64,000 bases of DNA from Microbacterium phyllosphaerae (lineage in GTDB: Bacteria > Actinomycetota > Actinomycetes > Actinomycetales > Microbacteriaceae): assembly GCF_017876435.1 (NCBI RefSeq), contig NZ_JAGIOA010000001.1, positions 310,001 through 374,000 of the forward strand. The letters run 5' to 3'. Of this stretch, positions 32,824-41,695 are shown one piece after another. Below the pieces are notes generated by a model. That model saw only the letters and a program-made list of their open reading frames with translations, was not told the DNA's origin and did not search any database. Positions within the stretch are counted from its first letter, which is position 1, and every line of letters begins with the position of its first letter. Both the position numbers and the translations under genes were made by a program.

Positions 32824-34829
32824 ACATCCTCCTTGATGATGCGGACCGCTCCGGCCGGCACGAGGCCGGTGGCGGGAGCGTCGGTGACGAGGTCGTGTCC
32901 GGATGCCGAGATCTCGGCATCCGTGGATCCGTGGTTGATGACGAACAGGAACGACCCCGTCTCGCCCGTGCGTCGCACGATCTCGACGTCGGGGCCTGCG
33001 CCGGGCATCGGGGAGACGCCCGCGGATGCTGCGAGCTGCGCGACCAGTCGGCCGTATGCGTCGCGGGCGAGCTGCGTGCCGAGGAACCAGGCCTCACCGG
33101 CACCGGCGGCGCGTCGCGTGACGGCAGGCCGACCGGCGGAGGGGCCGTCGACGTACGACGCGACGACTTCGGCATCCGTCGTCTTGAGCCGTTCGCTCCA
33201 GACGGTGCCCGTCGAGCCGTCGGTCAGCGTGACGGACTCGTCGGGACGCAGGGGCGCGAACTCCTCCGAGCGGATGCCGAGCAGGTCGCGGAATGCGCCG
33301 GGGTAGCCGCCGGTGCGCACCCGGTCCTGCTCATCGACGATGCCGCTGAAGAACGTGATGAGAGCCGTGGCGCCGTTCTCGACCGCGCGGACGATGGCGG
33401 CGGCATCCGCGTCGCTGATGAGGTGCAGTGCAGGAACGATCAGCAGGCGGTAGCCGTCGAGGTCGCTGCCGGGGCGCACGACATCGGTCGTGATGCCGGC
33501 ATCCGAGAGAGCTGCGTGCGCCGCGTGCACCTGGCCGAGGTAGGTGAGCGCCTCGCTCGGGCGGCCCTCGTTCTCGGCGGCCCACCAGCTCTCCCAGGAG
33601 AAGAACAGGGCGGCGTCCGCGGCGACCCGCGTGCCGGCGACCTCGCCGAGACGCTCGAGCAGACCGCCGAGTTCGACGGCCTCGCGCCACTGGTCGGAAT
33701 CCTCACCCGCATGCGGCACGAGTGCCGTGTGGTACTTCTCGGCACCCTGGGTCGACGCCCGCCACTGGAAGAAGCAGATTCCGTCGGCACCGCGGGCGAC
33801 GTGCGCGGCGATGTTGCGCTGCATCTCGCCCGGGGCCTTGGCGAGGTTGTACGGCTGCCAGTTCACGGCGCCGGTCGAGGTCTCCATCAGCAGCCAGGGC
33901 GCACCCTCGGCGAGCCCGCGCGTGAGGTCAGCGGCGAACGAGAGCTCTCCCCGCGCGTCGTCGAGGCGGCGGTCGAGGTAGTGGTCGTTGGCGATCAGGT
34001 CCATGTCGCCCGCCCACGACCAGTAGTCGAGGTTGCGGATGTGCGCGGTGACCATGAAGTTGGTCGTGACCGGCACGTCGCTGCGCTCGCGCAGGATCTC
34101 GGCCTCGGCGCGGTAGAGCGCGAGCTGCTCGTCGGAGCTGAACCGCTGGAAGTCGAGGATCTGACCGGGGTTTCGCAGCGAGAGGGCCTGCGCGGGCACA
34201 CGCACGTCGTCGAAGTCGCTGTAGCGCTGGCTCCAGAACGTCGTGCCCCACGCGCGGTTGAGCGCGTCGATGTGGTCGTAGCGGTCGCGCAGCCAGCCGC
34301 GGAACGCCTCGGCGCTCGTGTCGCAGTAGCAGAGCGCGTTGTGGCAGCCCAGCTCGTTCGACACGTGCCAGAGCGACACGGCGGGGTGGTCGCCGTAGCG
34401 CTCGACCACGCGGGTGACGACCTCGGCGGCGTACGCGCGGAAGACCGGCGAGCTCGGGCAGTAGCCCTGGCGTCCGCCCTGCTGGAAGACCGTGCCGTCT
34501 TCGCCGACCGGGAGGATCTCGGGGTGCGCGGCGGTGAGCCACGGCGCGGGCGAGGCCGTGCCGGTGCCGAGGTTGATGCGGATGTCGGCGGCGTGCAGGA
34601 GCGCGATGATCTCGTCGAGCGCGCTGAAGTCCCACACTGCCCTGGCCGGGTTGATCGACGACCAGCCGAAGATGTTGATCGCCACGAGTCCGACGCCGGC
34701 CTGCTGCATGAGCCGCACGTCTTCGGGCCAGACGCTGCGGTCCCACTGCTCGGGGTTGTAGTCGCATCCGAAGACGAGGCCGCGCCCTGCGGAGAGGGTG
34801 GCGATGCGGTCGGACACAGCGGCGGCCAT
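32820..34829 (-). CDS. Beta-galactosidase, GH42
   Basis: 669 residues. The ATG at 34829 has AAAGGAGC 7 nt upstream; an in-frame ATG 8 codons earlier is less likely. The TIM barrel begins GLVFGCDYNPEQWDRSVWPED, a family hallmark. The acid/base Glu is in LWHVSNELGCH (about residue 150), and the nucleophile is the Glu in LLMETSTGAVNW (about 315). Cys residues at GCHNALCYCD are the zinc-site type of GH42. The trimer domain and a C-terminal beta domain follow. No signal peptide. It would hydrolyse beta-galactosides inside the cell. It is the first gene of the operon, with two LacI-type operators upstream. Confidence 0.95.
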   Translation of the reverse strand: MAAAVSDRIATLSAGRGLVFGCDYNPEQWDRSVWPEDVRLMQQAGVGLVAINIFGWSSINPARAVWDFSALDEIIALLHAADIRINLGTGTASPAPWLTAAHPEILPVGEDGTVFQQGGRQGYCPSSPVFRAYAAEVVTRVVERYGDHPAVSLWHVSNELGCHNALCYCDTSAEAFRGWLRDRYDHIDALNRAWGTTFWSQRYSDFDDVRVPAQALSLRNPGQILDFQRFSSDEQLALYRAEAEILRERSDVPVTTNFMVTAHIRNLDYWSWAGDMDLIANDHYLDRRLDDARGELSFAADLTRGLAEGAPWLLMETSTGAVNWQPYNLAKAPGEMQRNIAAHVARGADGICFFQWRASTQGAEKYHTALVPHAGEDSDQWREAVELGGLLERLGEVAGTRVAADAALFFSWESWWAAENEGRPSEALTYLGQVHAAHAALSDAGITTDVVRPGSDLDGYRLLIVPALHLISDADAAAIVRAVENGATALITFFSGIVDEQDRVRTGGYPGAFRDLLGIRSEEFAPLRPDESVTLTDGSTGTVWSERLKTTDAEVVASYVDGPSAGRPAVTRRAAGAGEAWFLGTQLARDAYGRLVAQLAASAGVSPMPGAGPDVEIVRRTGETGSFLFVINHGSTDAEISASGHDLVTDAPATGLVPAGAVRIIKEDV

Positions 34830-34854
34830 CGGTGACGCTCCTTTGCGATTCATG

Positions 34855-34868
34855 TGTGCACGTGCACA
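34855..34868. promoter_or_regulatory. LacI-family operator O1 (TGTGCACGTGCACA)
   Basis: A perfect 14-bp palindrome just upstream of the GH42 start. A near copy lies 46 bp away, on the side of the lacI-type gene. The pair would let a tetramer or two dimers repress both divergent genes. Confidence 0.75.
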
Positions 34869-34900
34869 GTTCGCGGCATGAGAACAGCGATCGGGATTTC

Positions 34901-34914
34901 TGTGAACGTGCACA
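34901..34914. promoter_or_regulatory. LacI-family operator O2 (TGTGAACGTGCACA)
   Basis: Same 14-bp motif with one mismatch, in the middle of the 140-bp divergent region between the GH42 gene and the LacI gene. Confidence 0.75.
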
Positions 34915-34956
34915 CATCGTCGCATGTCGTGGTGAATCCCGTCAAGTCCGGGTCGC

Positions 34957-34962
34957 TAGGCT
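34957..34962 (+). promoter_or_regulatory. -10 element (TAGGCT) of a leaderless LacI transcript
   Basis: TAGGCT ends 7 nt before the ATG of the regulator gene; no ribosome site intervenes. Confidence 0.5.
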
Positions 34963-34969
34963 GTCGATC

Positions 34970-35980
34970 ATGAGCACTTCCGCCCGTCGTCGCAGCACCG
35001 TGCACGACGTGGCGCGCGTGGCCGGGGTGTCGAGGGGGACCGTCAGCCGCGTCATCAACGGCGGGTACGTGTCGGACTCCGCACGCACCGCGATCGAAGA
35101 CGCGATCCGCGAGGTCGGCTACGTGCCGAACACCGCCGCGCAGAACCTCGTGCGCCAGCGCACGCAGGCCATCGCGTTCATCGTGCACGAGCCGCACGCG
35201 CTGTTCCTCGAGGACCCGAACATCGGCGCGATCATGCTCGGCACGAACGAGACGCTGTCCGAGGCGGACTACCAGATGGTGTGCCTGGTGGTGGACTCAG
35301 TGCGAGACACCGAACGCGTCGCGCGCTACCTCAACGGCGGATTCGTCGACGGCGCCGTCATCGTCTCGGCCCGCGCGCAGGACCCGATCACCAAGGCCGT
35401 GATGCGGCTCGATCTTCCGGTCGCCTACGTGGGTCATCCGCCCGACGTGGATGCCGCGTGGGTCGGCGTCGACAACCACGGCGCCGCGAAGGCCGTGACC
35501 TCACGCCTCCTGGCGACGGGGCGCACCCGGGTCGGAATGATCGCCGCCGCCCTCGACCGCGACTCGGGCACCGACCGTCTCGCAGGCTTCACCGACGCGC
35601 TCGGCGACGCCTTCGACCCCGACCTCGTCGAAGAGGTGCCGCTGTACTCGTACGCCGACGGCGCCGCGGCGATGGCGCGTCTGCTCGCGCGCGTGCCCGA
35701 CATCGACGGCGTGTTCGCCGCGTCCGATGCGGTGGCGGCCGGAGCGATGTGGGCCCTCCGCGAAGCCGGACGCCGGGTTCCGGAAGACGTGGGCGTGGTC
35801 GGCTTCGACAACAGCACGTGGGCGACGCGCACCACGCCGCAGCTCTCCACGGTCGACCAGCCGGCCGAGGGACTCGGAGCCGCCGCCGCGGCATCCGTGC
35901 TCGCGCAGCTGCGCGACGATCAGCGTCCGCGTGCCGGGATCATGCTGCCGACGCCGGTCGTGTGGAGAGACTCGGCCTGA
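34970..35980 (+). CDS. LacI family transcriptional regulator of the galactoside operon
   Basis: 336 residues. The N-terminal helix-turn-helix is TVHDVARVAGVSRGTVSRVINGGYVSDSARTAIEDAI, with the hinge helix VPNTAAQNLVRQRT. The periplasmic-binding-like domain follows (AIAFIVHEP, GVDNHGAAKAVTSRLLATGR, VPEDVGVVGFDNS). It is divergent from the GH42 gene and presumably binds the two TGTGnACGTGCACA sites. The start ATG at 34970 is chosen over in-frame codons further upstream because those would run through the operator region. Its last 61 bp overlap the convergent glycosylase gene. Confidence 0.93.
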   Translation: MSTSARRRSTVHDVARVAGVSRGTVSRVINGGYVSDSARTAIEDAIREVGYVPNTAAQNLVRQRTQAIAFIVHEPHALFLEDPNIGAIMLGTNETLSEADYQMVCLVVDSVRDTERVARYLNGGFVDGAVIVSARAQDPITKAVMRLDLPVAYVGHPPDVDAAWVGVDNHGAAKAVTSRLLATGRTRVGMIAAALDRDSGTDRLAGFTDALGDAFDPDLVEEVPLYSYADGAAAMARLLARVPDIDGVFAASDAVAAGAMWALREAGRRVPEDVGVVGFDNSTWATRTTPQLSTVDQPAEGLGAAAAASVLAQLRDDQRPRAGIMLPTPVVWRDSA

Positions 35981-36648
35981 GCTCCCCTCCCCCAGCGGAA
36001 CGGTGAGACCGTCGGATCGCCCGCAATCCAGAAGCGCCACGGGAACGCCTCGGTGCCGGCGATACCGGCCACCCCGACGCGTGGTCCCGTCGCGATGTCC
36101 GGCACGGGCTCGTCACGCACCCACAGCTCTGCGCGGGCGCCCTCGAGCTCGTCGCCCGTGACCGCATCGACGCCGTCGTGGATCGGATGCCGCAGGCCCA
36201 CCGCCTGCCCGAATCGCCCCGGCCCTCGCGCAAGGTCGCGGAGCGCCGTCCGGGTGAGCGGAGGCGTCGCGCCGCGGCGCACCGCCACCGCATCCACTCC
36301 CGCCACGACCTCCCCCGCGCGCATCAGGATTCCGCCGGCCTGCCCCTCGGGCCCGCAGACGACGTTGACGCACGAGTGGATGCCGTGACTCAGGTACACG
36401 TACAGATGGCCGGGCGCGCCCCACATCGTCGCGTTGCGGGCCGTTCGGCCCATGCGCGCGTGCGAACCCGGGTCGACCCGGGGACCCGTGCCGTGCCCGT
36501 GATACGCCTCGACCTCGGTCAGCCGCAGGCGCACCTCGGAGCCGGCGACGACCGTGCGCAGTTCGGCCCCGAGCAGCCGAGGGGCGACATCGACGGCCAG
36601 CCCGTCGAGTTCGGCGCGGGTGACGCGATGCAGAGCGTCTGACGACAT
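35920..36648 (-). CDS. DNA-3-methyladenine glycosylase (Mpg/AAG family)
   Basis: 242 residues from the ATG at 36648, 5 nt after the stop of the neighbouring gene; an in-frame ATG at 36681 would overlap that gene. Mpg-family motifs are present: LTEVEAYHGHGTGPRVDPGSHA, GRTARNATMWGAPGHLYVYLSHGIHSCVNVV, RAGEVVAG and GPGRFGQAVGL. It excises alkylated purines such as 3-methyladenine and hypoxanthine from DNA. It overlaps the 3' end of the convergent LacI gene by 61 bp, so a shared region must encode both proteins. Confidence 0.92.
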   Translation of the reverse strand: MSSDALHRVTRAELDGLAVDVAPRLLGAELRTVVAGSEVRLRLTEVEAYHGHGTGPRVDPGSHARMGRTARNATMWGAPGHLYVYLSHGIHSCVNVVCGPEGQAGGILMRAGEVVAGVDAVAVRRGATPPLTRTALRDLARGPGRFGQAVGLRHPIHDGVDAVTGDELEGARAELWVRDEPVPDIATGPRVGVAGIAGTEAFPWRFWIAGDPTVSPFRWGRGAQAESLHTTGVGSMIPARGR

Positions 36649-36653
36649 CGTGT

Positions 36654-38453
36654 CTAGAACTGCGGAGCCGTCTGGCACCACGACGCGTCGAAGCCGGTGA
36701 GGGCCACGATCTCATCGCCGGTGCGCAGGTCGAGCAGATGCGTCTCGAGCTGCTGCGGCAGGGGCAGCAGCATCTGGTCGTAGGGGTTGTCGGCGAGGTC
36801 GGGAGCGATCACGACCGCGGCGTACTGACCGCTGGGCGAGGCGCACGCCTGCAGGATCGAATCGGTCGAATCGACCTCGACGAGCGGTGTCGCCTTTCCG
36901 TCGTCGTCGACGCGCACGACCGCCTGACCGCTCGGCATGCCGTTCGCGTCGCGGGCGACGACGTGGCGGAGCGTGCCTCCGGGGAACGGCGTGATCGTCG
37001 TGGCGGTTCCGTAGTCGGGGTCCGACGCCTCCAGCGGCACTTCGGTGCCGTCGGTGAGGTTGAGCTCGACGACCGTGCCGTCGAGTCGCTCGACGATGGC
37101 CGTGTAGGTGCCGCGGGAGACGCCCTGGATGGTGGTCGCGAGGCCCAGGGACTGCACACCGGCGTCCGTCGAGCGGTCGACCAGCGACAGGGCCCCGTCG
37201 AAGTCGATGAACAGCACGGCGGAACTGTCGGGCACGAACTGCCAGACGAAGATGTTCGCCTCCTTGTCACCGACCTCGGTGACCACGGGCTCGTCATCGC
37301 CGCTGAGCGACTGGGTGACGAGCACGCTCGCGCGCCCCTCGGTGTCGCTGAGCTTCTTGTCGGAGTAGCTGTACCCGACCAGCCCGCCGCGGTCGGACAC
37401 CTGGATCGCGCCGACGTAGCCGACTCCGGGGAGGGCGAGCTCCCTCTGGTTCTTGCCGTCGCGGTCCATCACGAGGAGCTTCGAGCCGTCGTCCTCTTCG
37501 AGCGAGACGACGAGCTGCGACGACGTCGCGCGGAAGTCGTTGATCTTGTCGGCGGTGAACACCGCGACCCCTTCACCCGACAGATCGGTGCGGAAGATCG
37601 AGTCTTCGCCCTCGGCGTCGCGGCGCAGCAGGAAGAGGCTCGACGCGGGAGTCGAGAAGCTCGTCGTCAGGGTCGCGGTCGGTCCGCCTCCCGCTCCCAC
37701 GGCGTCGGCGATCTTCACCGTGTACTCGGTGTCGTCGTCGAGCGGAACGGTGAATCGGATGCCGATGCCCCTGCCCGCGGCGTCGAGGGTGAACGGCACC
37801 GCCGGTTCCACCGTCACCTGGGATTCGTCGAGCGCAGCCAGTGACTGGTTGGCCGTGAGGATGACGCGGCTTCCCGACGTCTCGATCGCCTCGGAGGGAT
37901 TCACCTGCACGTCGGTGATGCGCGGCCCCTGGGTGAGGCTGACAGCGCCGAGTCCGGCTCCGACCAGCACGAGGATGCCGAGCACGGCGCCGAGTGCCAG
38001 CAGGAATCGGCGGTCGTGAGAGGCCGTCGGCTTCTCGGGCTTCGGTTCTTTCGCGGGCTTCGGCGCTTTCGCGGGCTTGGGCTCCTTCGCCGGCTTCGAC
38101 GTACCCGGCGCGCGGGACGCGTCGTCGGTGGTGAAGCGACCCGGGGGCGTGGCCTCGTCCGAGGAGTGAACAGCGAACGTGGTGGATGAGTCGGCGTCCG
38201 GCGGGACGAAGGTCGAACGCGTCGGCCGCTCACCGTCGTTCGGGCGCGCCACGGGGGAGTTCTCGCCCGTCGGGGGGACCGCCTGTGCGACGGCTCCCGG
38301 TTCCGTCGCGGGAGGCGGGTCGTCTCGGTCCCCTCCGCCGTCGTCATTCGACGAGGGAGCCGCCGCAGCAGCCTCGGCCTCGCGGGCCGCGCGCAGCTCG
38401 GCGCGCGTCCGGGGCCGCTCGGGCACCTCGGGGCGCTCGTCGTCAGTACTCAT
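36654..38453 (-). CDS. Membrane-anchored protein with Ig-like and beta-propeller-like parts
   Basis: 599 residues. The ATG at 38453 lies inside the end of the TIGR03943 gene (11-nt overlap). The first 148 residues are charged and low-complexity, ending in repeats of SKPAKEPKPAKAPKPAKEPKPEK type. One helix (about 151-172, LLALGAVLGILVLVGAGLGA) spans the membrane. Outside lie an SbsA/Big_5-like Ig domain (PRITDVQVNPSEAIETSGSRV) and a stretch of about 300 residues with repeated strands like those of WD40/TolB-type propellers (IFRTDLSGEG, LLVMDRDGKNQ, SVLVTQSLSGD). No catalytic motif is seen. The role may be a surface sensor or binding protein; it is unassigned. Confidence 0.75.
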   Translation of the reverse strand: MSTDDERPEVPERPRTRAELRAAREAEAAAAAPSSNDDGGGDRDDPPPATEPGAVAQAVPPTGENSPVARPNDGERPTRSTFVPPDADSSTTFAVHSSDEATPPGRFTTDDASRAPGTSKPAKEPKPAKAPKPAKEPKPEKPTASHDRRFLLALGAVLGILVLVGAGLGAVSLTQGPRITDVQVNPSEAIETSGSRVILTANQSLAALDESQVTVEPAVPFTLDAAGRGIGIRFTVPLDDDTEYTVKIADAVGAGGGPTATLTTSFSTPASSLFLLRRDAEGEDSIFRTDLSGEGVAVFTADKINDFRATSSQLVVSLEEDDGSKLLVMDRDGKNQRELALPGVGYVGAIQVSDRGGLVGYSYSDKKLSDTEGRASVLVTQSLSGDDEPVVTEVGDKEANIFVWQFVPDSSAVLFIDFDGALSLVDRSTDAGVQSLGLATTIQGVSRGTYTAIVERLDGTVVELNLTDGTEVPLEASDPDYGTATTITPFPGGTLRHVVARDANGMPSGQAVVRVDDDGKATPLVEVDSTDSILQACASPSGQYAAVVIAPDLADNPYDQMLLPLPQQLETHLLDLRTGDEIVALTGFDASWCQTAPQF

Positions 38454-39255
38454 ACGGGTCCTGGGGCTCGTCGATCGGGGTGACCGAGTTCGGCTCGACG
38501 TGCAGCGAGCCGTCGGCATCCGCCTTGATCGTGCCCTCGACCTCGACCCACTGGCCGGTGTCGAACTCGCCCGCATCGATCGTCACGGGCAGGGTCGCCG
38601 GCTGCGCGTCGATCACGCAGTGCGTGATGACCAGGCGCGTGAGGTTGACCTCGTCGGCATCCGTGGGAGTGACGAAACCGGTCAGCGTGACGGTCTTGCC
38701 GTCGTAGGCGGCGGTGTTGGTCGCCGTCGCGAACACGCTCGCCCAGTCGCCCACACCGAAGGTCGAGGTGTCGGCGACGCCGAGCGTCACGTCGTCGGCG
38801 CCGGCGAAGAGGGCCGTCTGCTCGCCGACCCGCGACATCGCGAGCTCGACAGACAGCGATGCGGGCGGCAGCACGAGAGCCGCGACGACGACGCCCGAGG
38901 CGATGACCCCACCCGTCACAGTGCTCGCGACGGCGAGGGCGCGGCGGGGCGATCGTGGTGCGGCATCCGTCTCCGAGACGTCACCGTGATCGTGCCCGTG
39001 ATCGTGCCCGTGGTCGCCCTCGTCGCCGAGCGGCAGCGTGCACGACCAGATCGCGCCCACCAGTGTCACGACGGCGGCGGCGCAGGCGAACCACACCGAC
39101 TCCGGGCTGATGTAGAGGTTCAGCCGGCCGGTGAGGCCGAGCCCGAGTGTGACGACCGAGATGACGGTGGCGAGGCCGATGCCGAGCCACCGAGAGCCGA
39201 GAGCGCGGGCCCGCGACGGGGCGTGATCTGTGTGCGGGTGCGTGTGATCAGACAA
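38443..39255 (-). CDS. TIGR03943/YcgQ-type putative permease subunit, His-rich
   Basis: 270 residues from a TTG at 39255 after GGGGTGAACG; it overlaps the permease gene by 8 nt. Two N-terminal helices follow a His-rich start (SDHTHPHTDH); a further His run (DEGDHGHDHGHDHGD) lies between helices. The soluble C-terminal part (KTVTLTGFVTPTDADEVNLTRLVITHCVIDA near 200) is typical of TIGR03943. The family is nearly always next to a DUF318 permease, as here, and is assumed to form a two-part transporter or metal-related complex. The His runs suggest zinc. Confidence 0.8.
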   Translation of the reverse strand: MSDHTHPHTDHAPSRARALGSRWLGIGLATVISVVTLGLGLTGRLNLYISPESVWFACAAAVVTLVGAIWSCTLPLGDEGDHGHDHGHDHGDVSETDAAPRSPRRALAVASTVTGGVIASGVVVAALVLPPASLSVELAMSRVGEQTALFAGADDVTLGVADTSTFGVGDWASVFATATNTAAYDGKTVTLTGFVTPTDADEVNLTRLVITHCVIDAQPATLPVTIDAGEFDTGQWVEVEGTIKADADGSLHVEPNSVTPIDEPQDPYEY

Positions 39256-40282
39256 AGACGTTCACCCCGATCCCGATCGCGAAGGCGGCGAACACCACCA
39301 CGCCGACGATGCCGACGAGCGTGCGGGTGGTGAAGGTCGTGCGCATGAGGGCGAGCATCTTCACGTCGACCAGCGGACCGACGAGCAGGAACGCGACAAG
39401 AGCGCCCGACGAGAAGGTCGACGCGAAAGACAGGGCGAAGAACGCGTCGACGTTGGAGCAGATCGCGACCGTCATCGCCAGGGCCATCATCGCGAGGATC
39501 GACAGCACCGGGTTCGAGCCGATCGCCAGCAGCACGTCGCGAGGGATCAGCACCTGCACGGCTCCGGCGAGCGCCGAGCCGATCACGAGCGCCGGCATCA
39601 CGGCGCGCAGCTCGACGAGGAACTGCGTCAGGCTGCGGCGCACCGGCGTTCCGGGCTCATGCGTGACGCGGTCGCACGTGTCGATGAAGCGCTGCGTGAG
39701 CAGGGCGTCGGGCGAGGGGTGACGGCTGTAGATCCAGCCGATCAGGTTCGCGATGAGGTAGCCGCCGATGAGACGCGCGACCAGGATGCCGTCGTCGAAG
39801 CCGAATGCCGCGTGGGTCGTGAGGATGACGATCGGGTTCACGATCGGTGCGGCGATCAGGAAGGTCAGCGCCTCGGCGGGAGCGAGGCCCCGCATCATCA
39901 GGCCGCGCGCGAAGGGGACGTTGCCGCACTCGCAGACCGGGATCAGCATGCCGAGCAGCGACAGCACGGCTCGGCGCGCCCAGGCGCGTTTCGGCAGCCA
40001 GCGGTGGATGACGTCGGCAGGCAGCCACACCTGCACGACGATCGACAGCAGCACGCCGAGGATCACGAACGGCAGCGCCTCGATCAACACGCTCATCGCG
40101 AGCGTCAGACCGTCCTGCGCCCGATTCGGCAGGGTCGCGGTGTAGAGGGTCGGGAGGAACCGGTCGACCAGGAACAGCGCCGCCACGATCGCCGCGCCGA
40201 GCGCGACCCCGATCCACGGCGAGCGCGGCGATCGGGTGGGGCGCTGCGAGTGCGTCATCCGCGGGGCGGCCTGGGTGGTCAC
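39248..40282 (-). CDS. DUF318/ArsP-type membrane permease
   Basis: 344 residues from a GTG overlapping the Fur gene stop (GTGA). Eight to nine membrane helices. The conserved motifs are LIPVCECGNVPFARGLMMRGLAPAEAL (with CECG) and FLIAAPIVNPIVILTTHAAFG, then AICSNVDAFFALSF. These belong to the permease family once called DUF318 (YraQ/SO_0444/ArsP). Members export metal(loid)s or organoarsenicals; here the zinc context suggests transfer of zinc or another divalent ion. The Cys pair in CECG is a likely metal-binding site. Confidence 0.85.
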   Translation of the reverse strand: MTTQAAPRMTHSQRPTRSPRSPWIGVALGAAIVAALFLVDRFLPTLYTATLPNRAQDGLTLAMSVLIEALPFVILGVLLSIVVQVWLPADVIHRWLPKRAWARRAVLSLLGMLIPVCECGNVPFARGLMMRGLAPAEALTFLIAAPIVNPIVILTTHAAFGFDDGILVARLIGGYLIANLIGWIYSRHPSPDALLTQRFIDTCDRVTHEPGTPVRRSLTQFLVELRAVMPALVIGSALAGAVQVLIPRDVLLAIGSNPVLSILAMMALAMTVAICSNVDAFFALSFASTFSSGALVAFLLVGPLVDVKMLALMRTTFTTRTLVGIVGVVVFAAFAIGIGVNVFV

Positions 40283-40695
40283 GCGTTCGCTGCCTCTTCG
40301 GCGTCGCGCTTGTTGGTGCACGCGGCGCAGAGCCCGAAGATGTCGACGACGTGCGCGGCATCCGTGAATCCGTGCAGGGCAGCGGTGCGGTGCGCCCACT
40401 GCTCGACGTCGGTGGCTTCGATCTCGACCGTGAGTCCGCAGTTGCGGCAGATCAGGTGGTGGTGGTGGCCCTGGGTCGTGCAGGCGCGGTAGAGCGCCTC
40501 GCCCTCGGGGCTCTGCAACGAGTCCGCGTCGCCGGATGCCGCGAGTCCGGCCAGCGCACGGTAGACCGTGGCCAGGCCGATGCCGGTGTTGTCGTCGCGG
40601 AGCGAGGCATGCAGGTTCTGCGCACTGACGAACCCGCGCGCGTCGGCGAGGGCTTCGCGCACGCGTTCGCGCTGCCAGGTGTTCCGCTGAGCCAT
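40279..40695 (-). CDS. zur: Fur family metalloregulator (probable Zur)
   Basis: 138 residues, standard for Fur/Zur. Winged helix: TWQRERVREALADARGFVSAQNLHASL then GIGLATVYRALAGLAASG. Metal site HHHHLICRNCGLTVEIE, and the second CxxC pair GLCAACTNK gives the structural zinc site. It is encoded between the zinc-uptake genes and the permease genes, and a Zur-like palindrome lies upstream of znuA, so zinc is the likely co-repressor. Its start ATG (40695) has AGCGGAACACC-type upstream bases; a 21-bp inverted repeat lies between it and znuB. Confidence 0.88.
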   Translation of the reverse strand: MAQRNTWQRERVREALADARGFVSAQNLHASLRDDNTGIGLATVYRALAGLAASGDADSLQSPEGEALYRACTTQGHHHHLICRNCGLTVEIEATDVEQWAHRTAALHGFTDAAHVVDIFGLCAACTNKRDAEEAANA

Positions 40696-40750
40696 ACCGA
40701 CGATTCTAGGTGCGCAGCCCTTGCCGGGCCCTGGGAGCTGTCCTCGGGCT

Positions 40751-40809
40751 TTCGAATCGCGCACTTTGCAGATCCGGGGACCGATTTCCTGCAAAGTGCG
40801 CGATTCGAA
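40751..40809. repeat. Perfect 21-bp inverted repeat with 17-nt loop
   Basis: ttcgaatcgcgcactttgca plus one base, and its exact reverse complement, in the 121-bp gap between znuB and the Fur gene. Both genes are on the minus strand. Such length and perfection exceed a simple terminator and suggest a mobile or REP-like palindrome; there is no T run. Confidence 0.9.
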
Positions 40810-40816
40810 GCACCCG

Positions 40817-41695
40817 TCAGGCCCGCACGCGGCGCACACCGCCCCGGGCACGCTGGATGATCCAGCACACGACGTAGATCGTGAACGACAGGGTCGTGAT
40901 GTACGGGCTCACGGGCAGGGTGCCGGCGAGCGCGAGCAGGATGCCGCCGACCGCCGACACGAACCCGAACAGTGCGGCGAGCAGCGGCACGGCCACGGGC
41001 CCCGCGGTGATGCGCATCGCCGCCGCCGCTGGCGTCACCAGCAGCGCCATCACGAGAAGCGCCCCGATGATGTGCACGCTGACCGCGACGATCAGGCCGA
41101 GCAGCACCATGAACAGCAGGCTCACCGCCCGGGTGGGCACGCCGCGGGCGGCAGCCGACTCGGGGTCGAGCGAGTCGAAGCGCAGCGGGTTCCACATGAG
41201 CAGAAGCCCGAGCAGCACGACGATGCTGATGCCGAGCAGCCAGCCGAGGTCGGGGCTCGAGACCGAGACGATCTGCCCGGTGAGCAGGCTGAAGCGATTG
41301 GCGCTGCGTCCGTCGTAGAGCGACAGGAACAGGATGCCGAGGCCGAGGCCGAACGGCATGAGCACGCCGACGATCGAGTTGCGGTCACGGGCCTTGGATC
41401 CGAGGATGCCGATCAGGATCGCCGCGACCAGCGCGCCGCCGAGGGAACCGACGACCACACTCCCGCCGAACAGCAGCGCCGCGGCGGCGCCGGCGAACGA
41501 GAGCTCGCTGACGCCGTGCACCGCGAATGCGAGGTCGCGCTGCATCACGAAGACGCCGATGAGTCCGCCGACGATGCCGAGCACCGCACCGGCGATGATC
41601 GAGTTCGCGAGCAGGGCGACGAGCTCGCCGTAGTCCTGGAACGAGAAGACGTCGCTCCAGTCGACAGCCTGGACGATGCCGGTCATGACGTTCAT
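40817..41695 (-). CDS. znuB: Zinc ABC transporter permease (ZnuB-like)
   Basis: 292 residues with about eight membrane helices. The start overlaps the ATPase stop (ATGA). Family motifs: QRDLAFAVHGVSELSFAGAAAALL and LLVMALLVTPAAAA, as in metal-type (ABC-3) permeases. It forms the channel for zinc or manganese; the Zur setting favours zinc. Last gene of the znuA-znuC-znuB operon. Confidence 0.9.
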   Translation of the reverse strand: MNVMTGIVQAVDWSDVFSFQDYGELVALLANSIIAGAVLGIVGGLIGVFVMQRDLAFAVHGVSELSFAGAAAALLFGGSVVVGSLGGALVAAILIGILGSKARDRNSIVGVLMPFGLGLGILFLSLYDGRSANRFSLLTGQIVSVSSPDLGWLLGISIVVLLGLLLMWNPLRFDSLDPESAAARGVPTRAVSLLFMVLLGLIVAVSVHIIGALLVMALLVTPAAAAMRITAGPVAVPLLAALFGFVSAVGGILLALAGTLPVSPYITTLSFTIYVVCWIIQRARGGVRRVRA

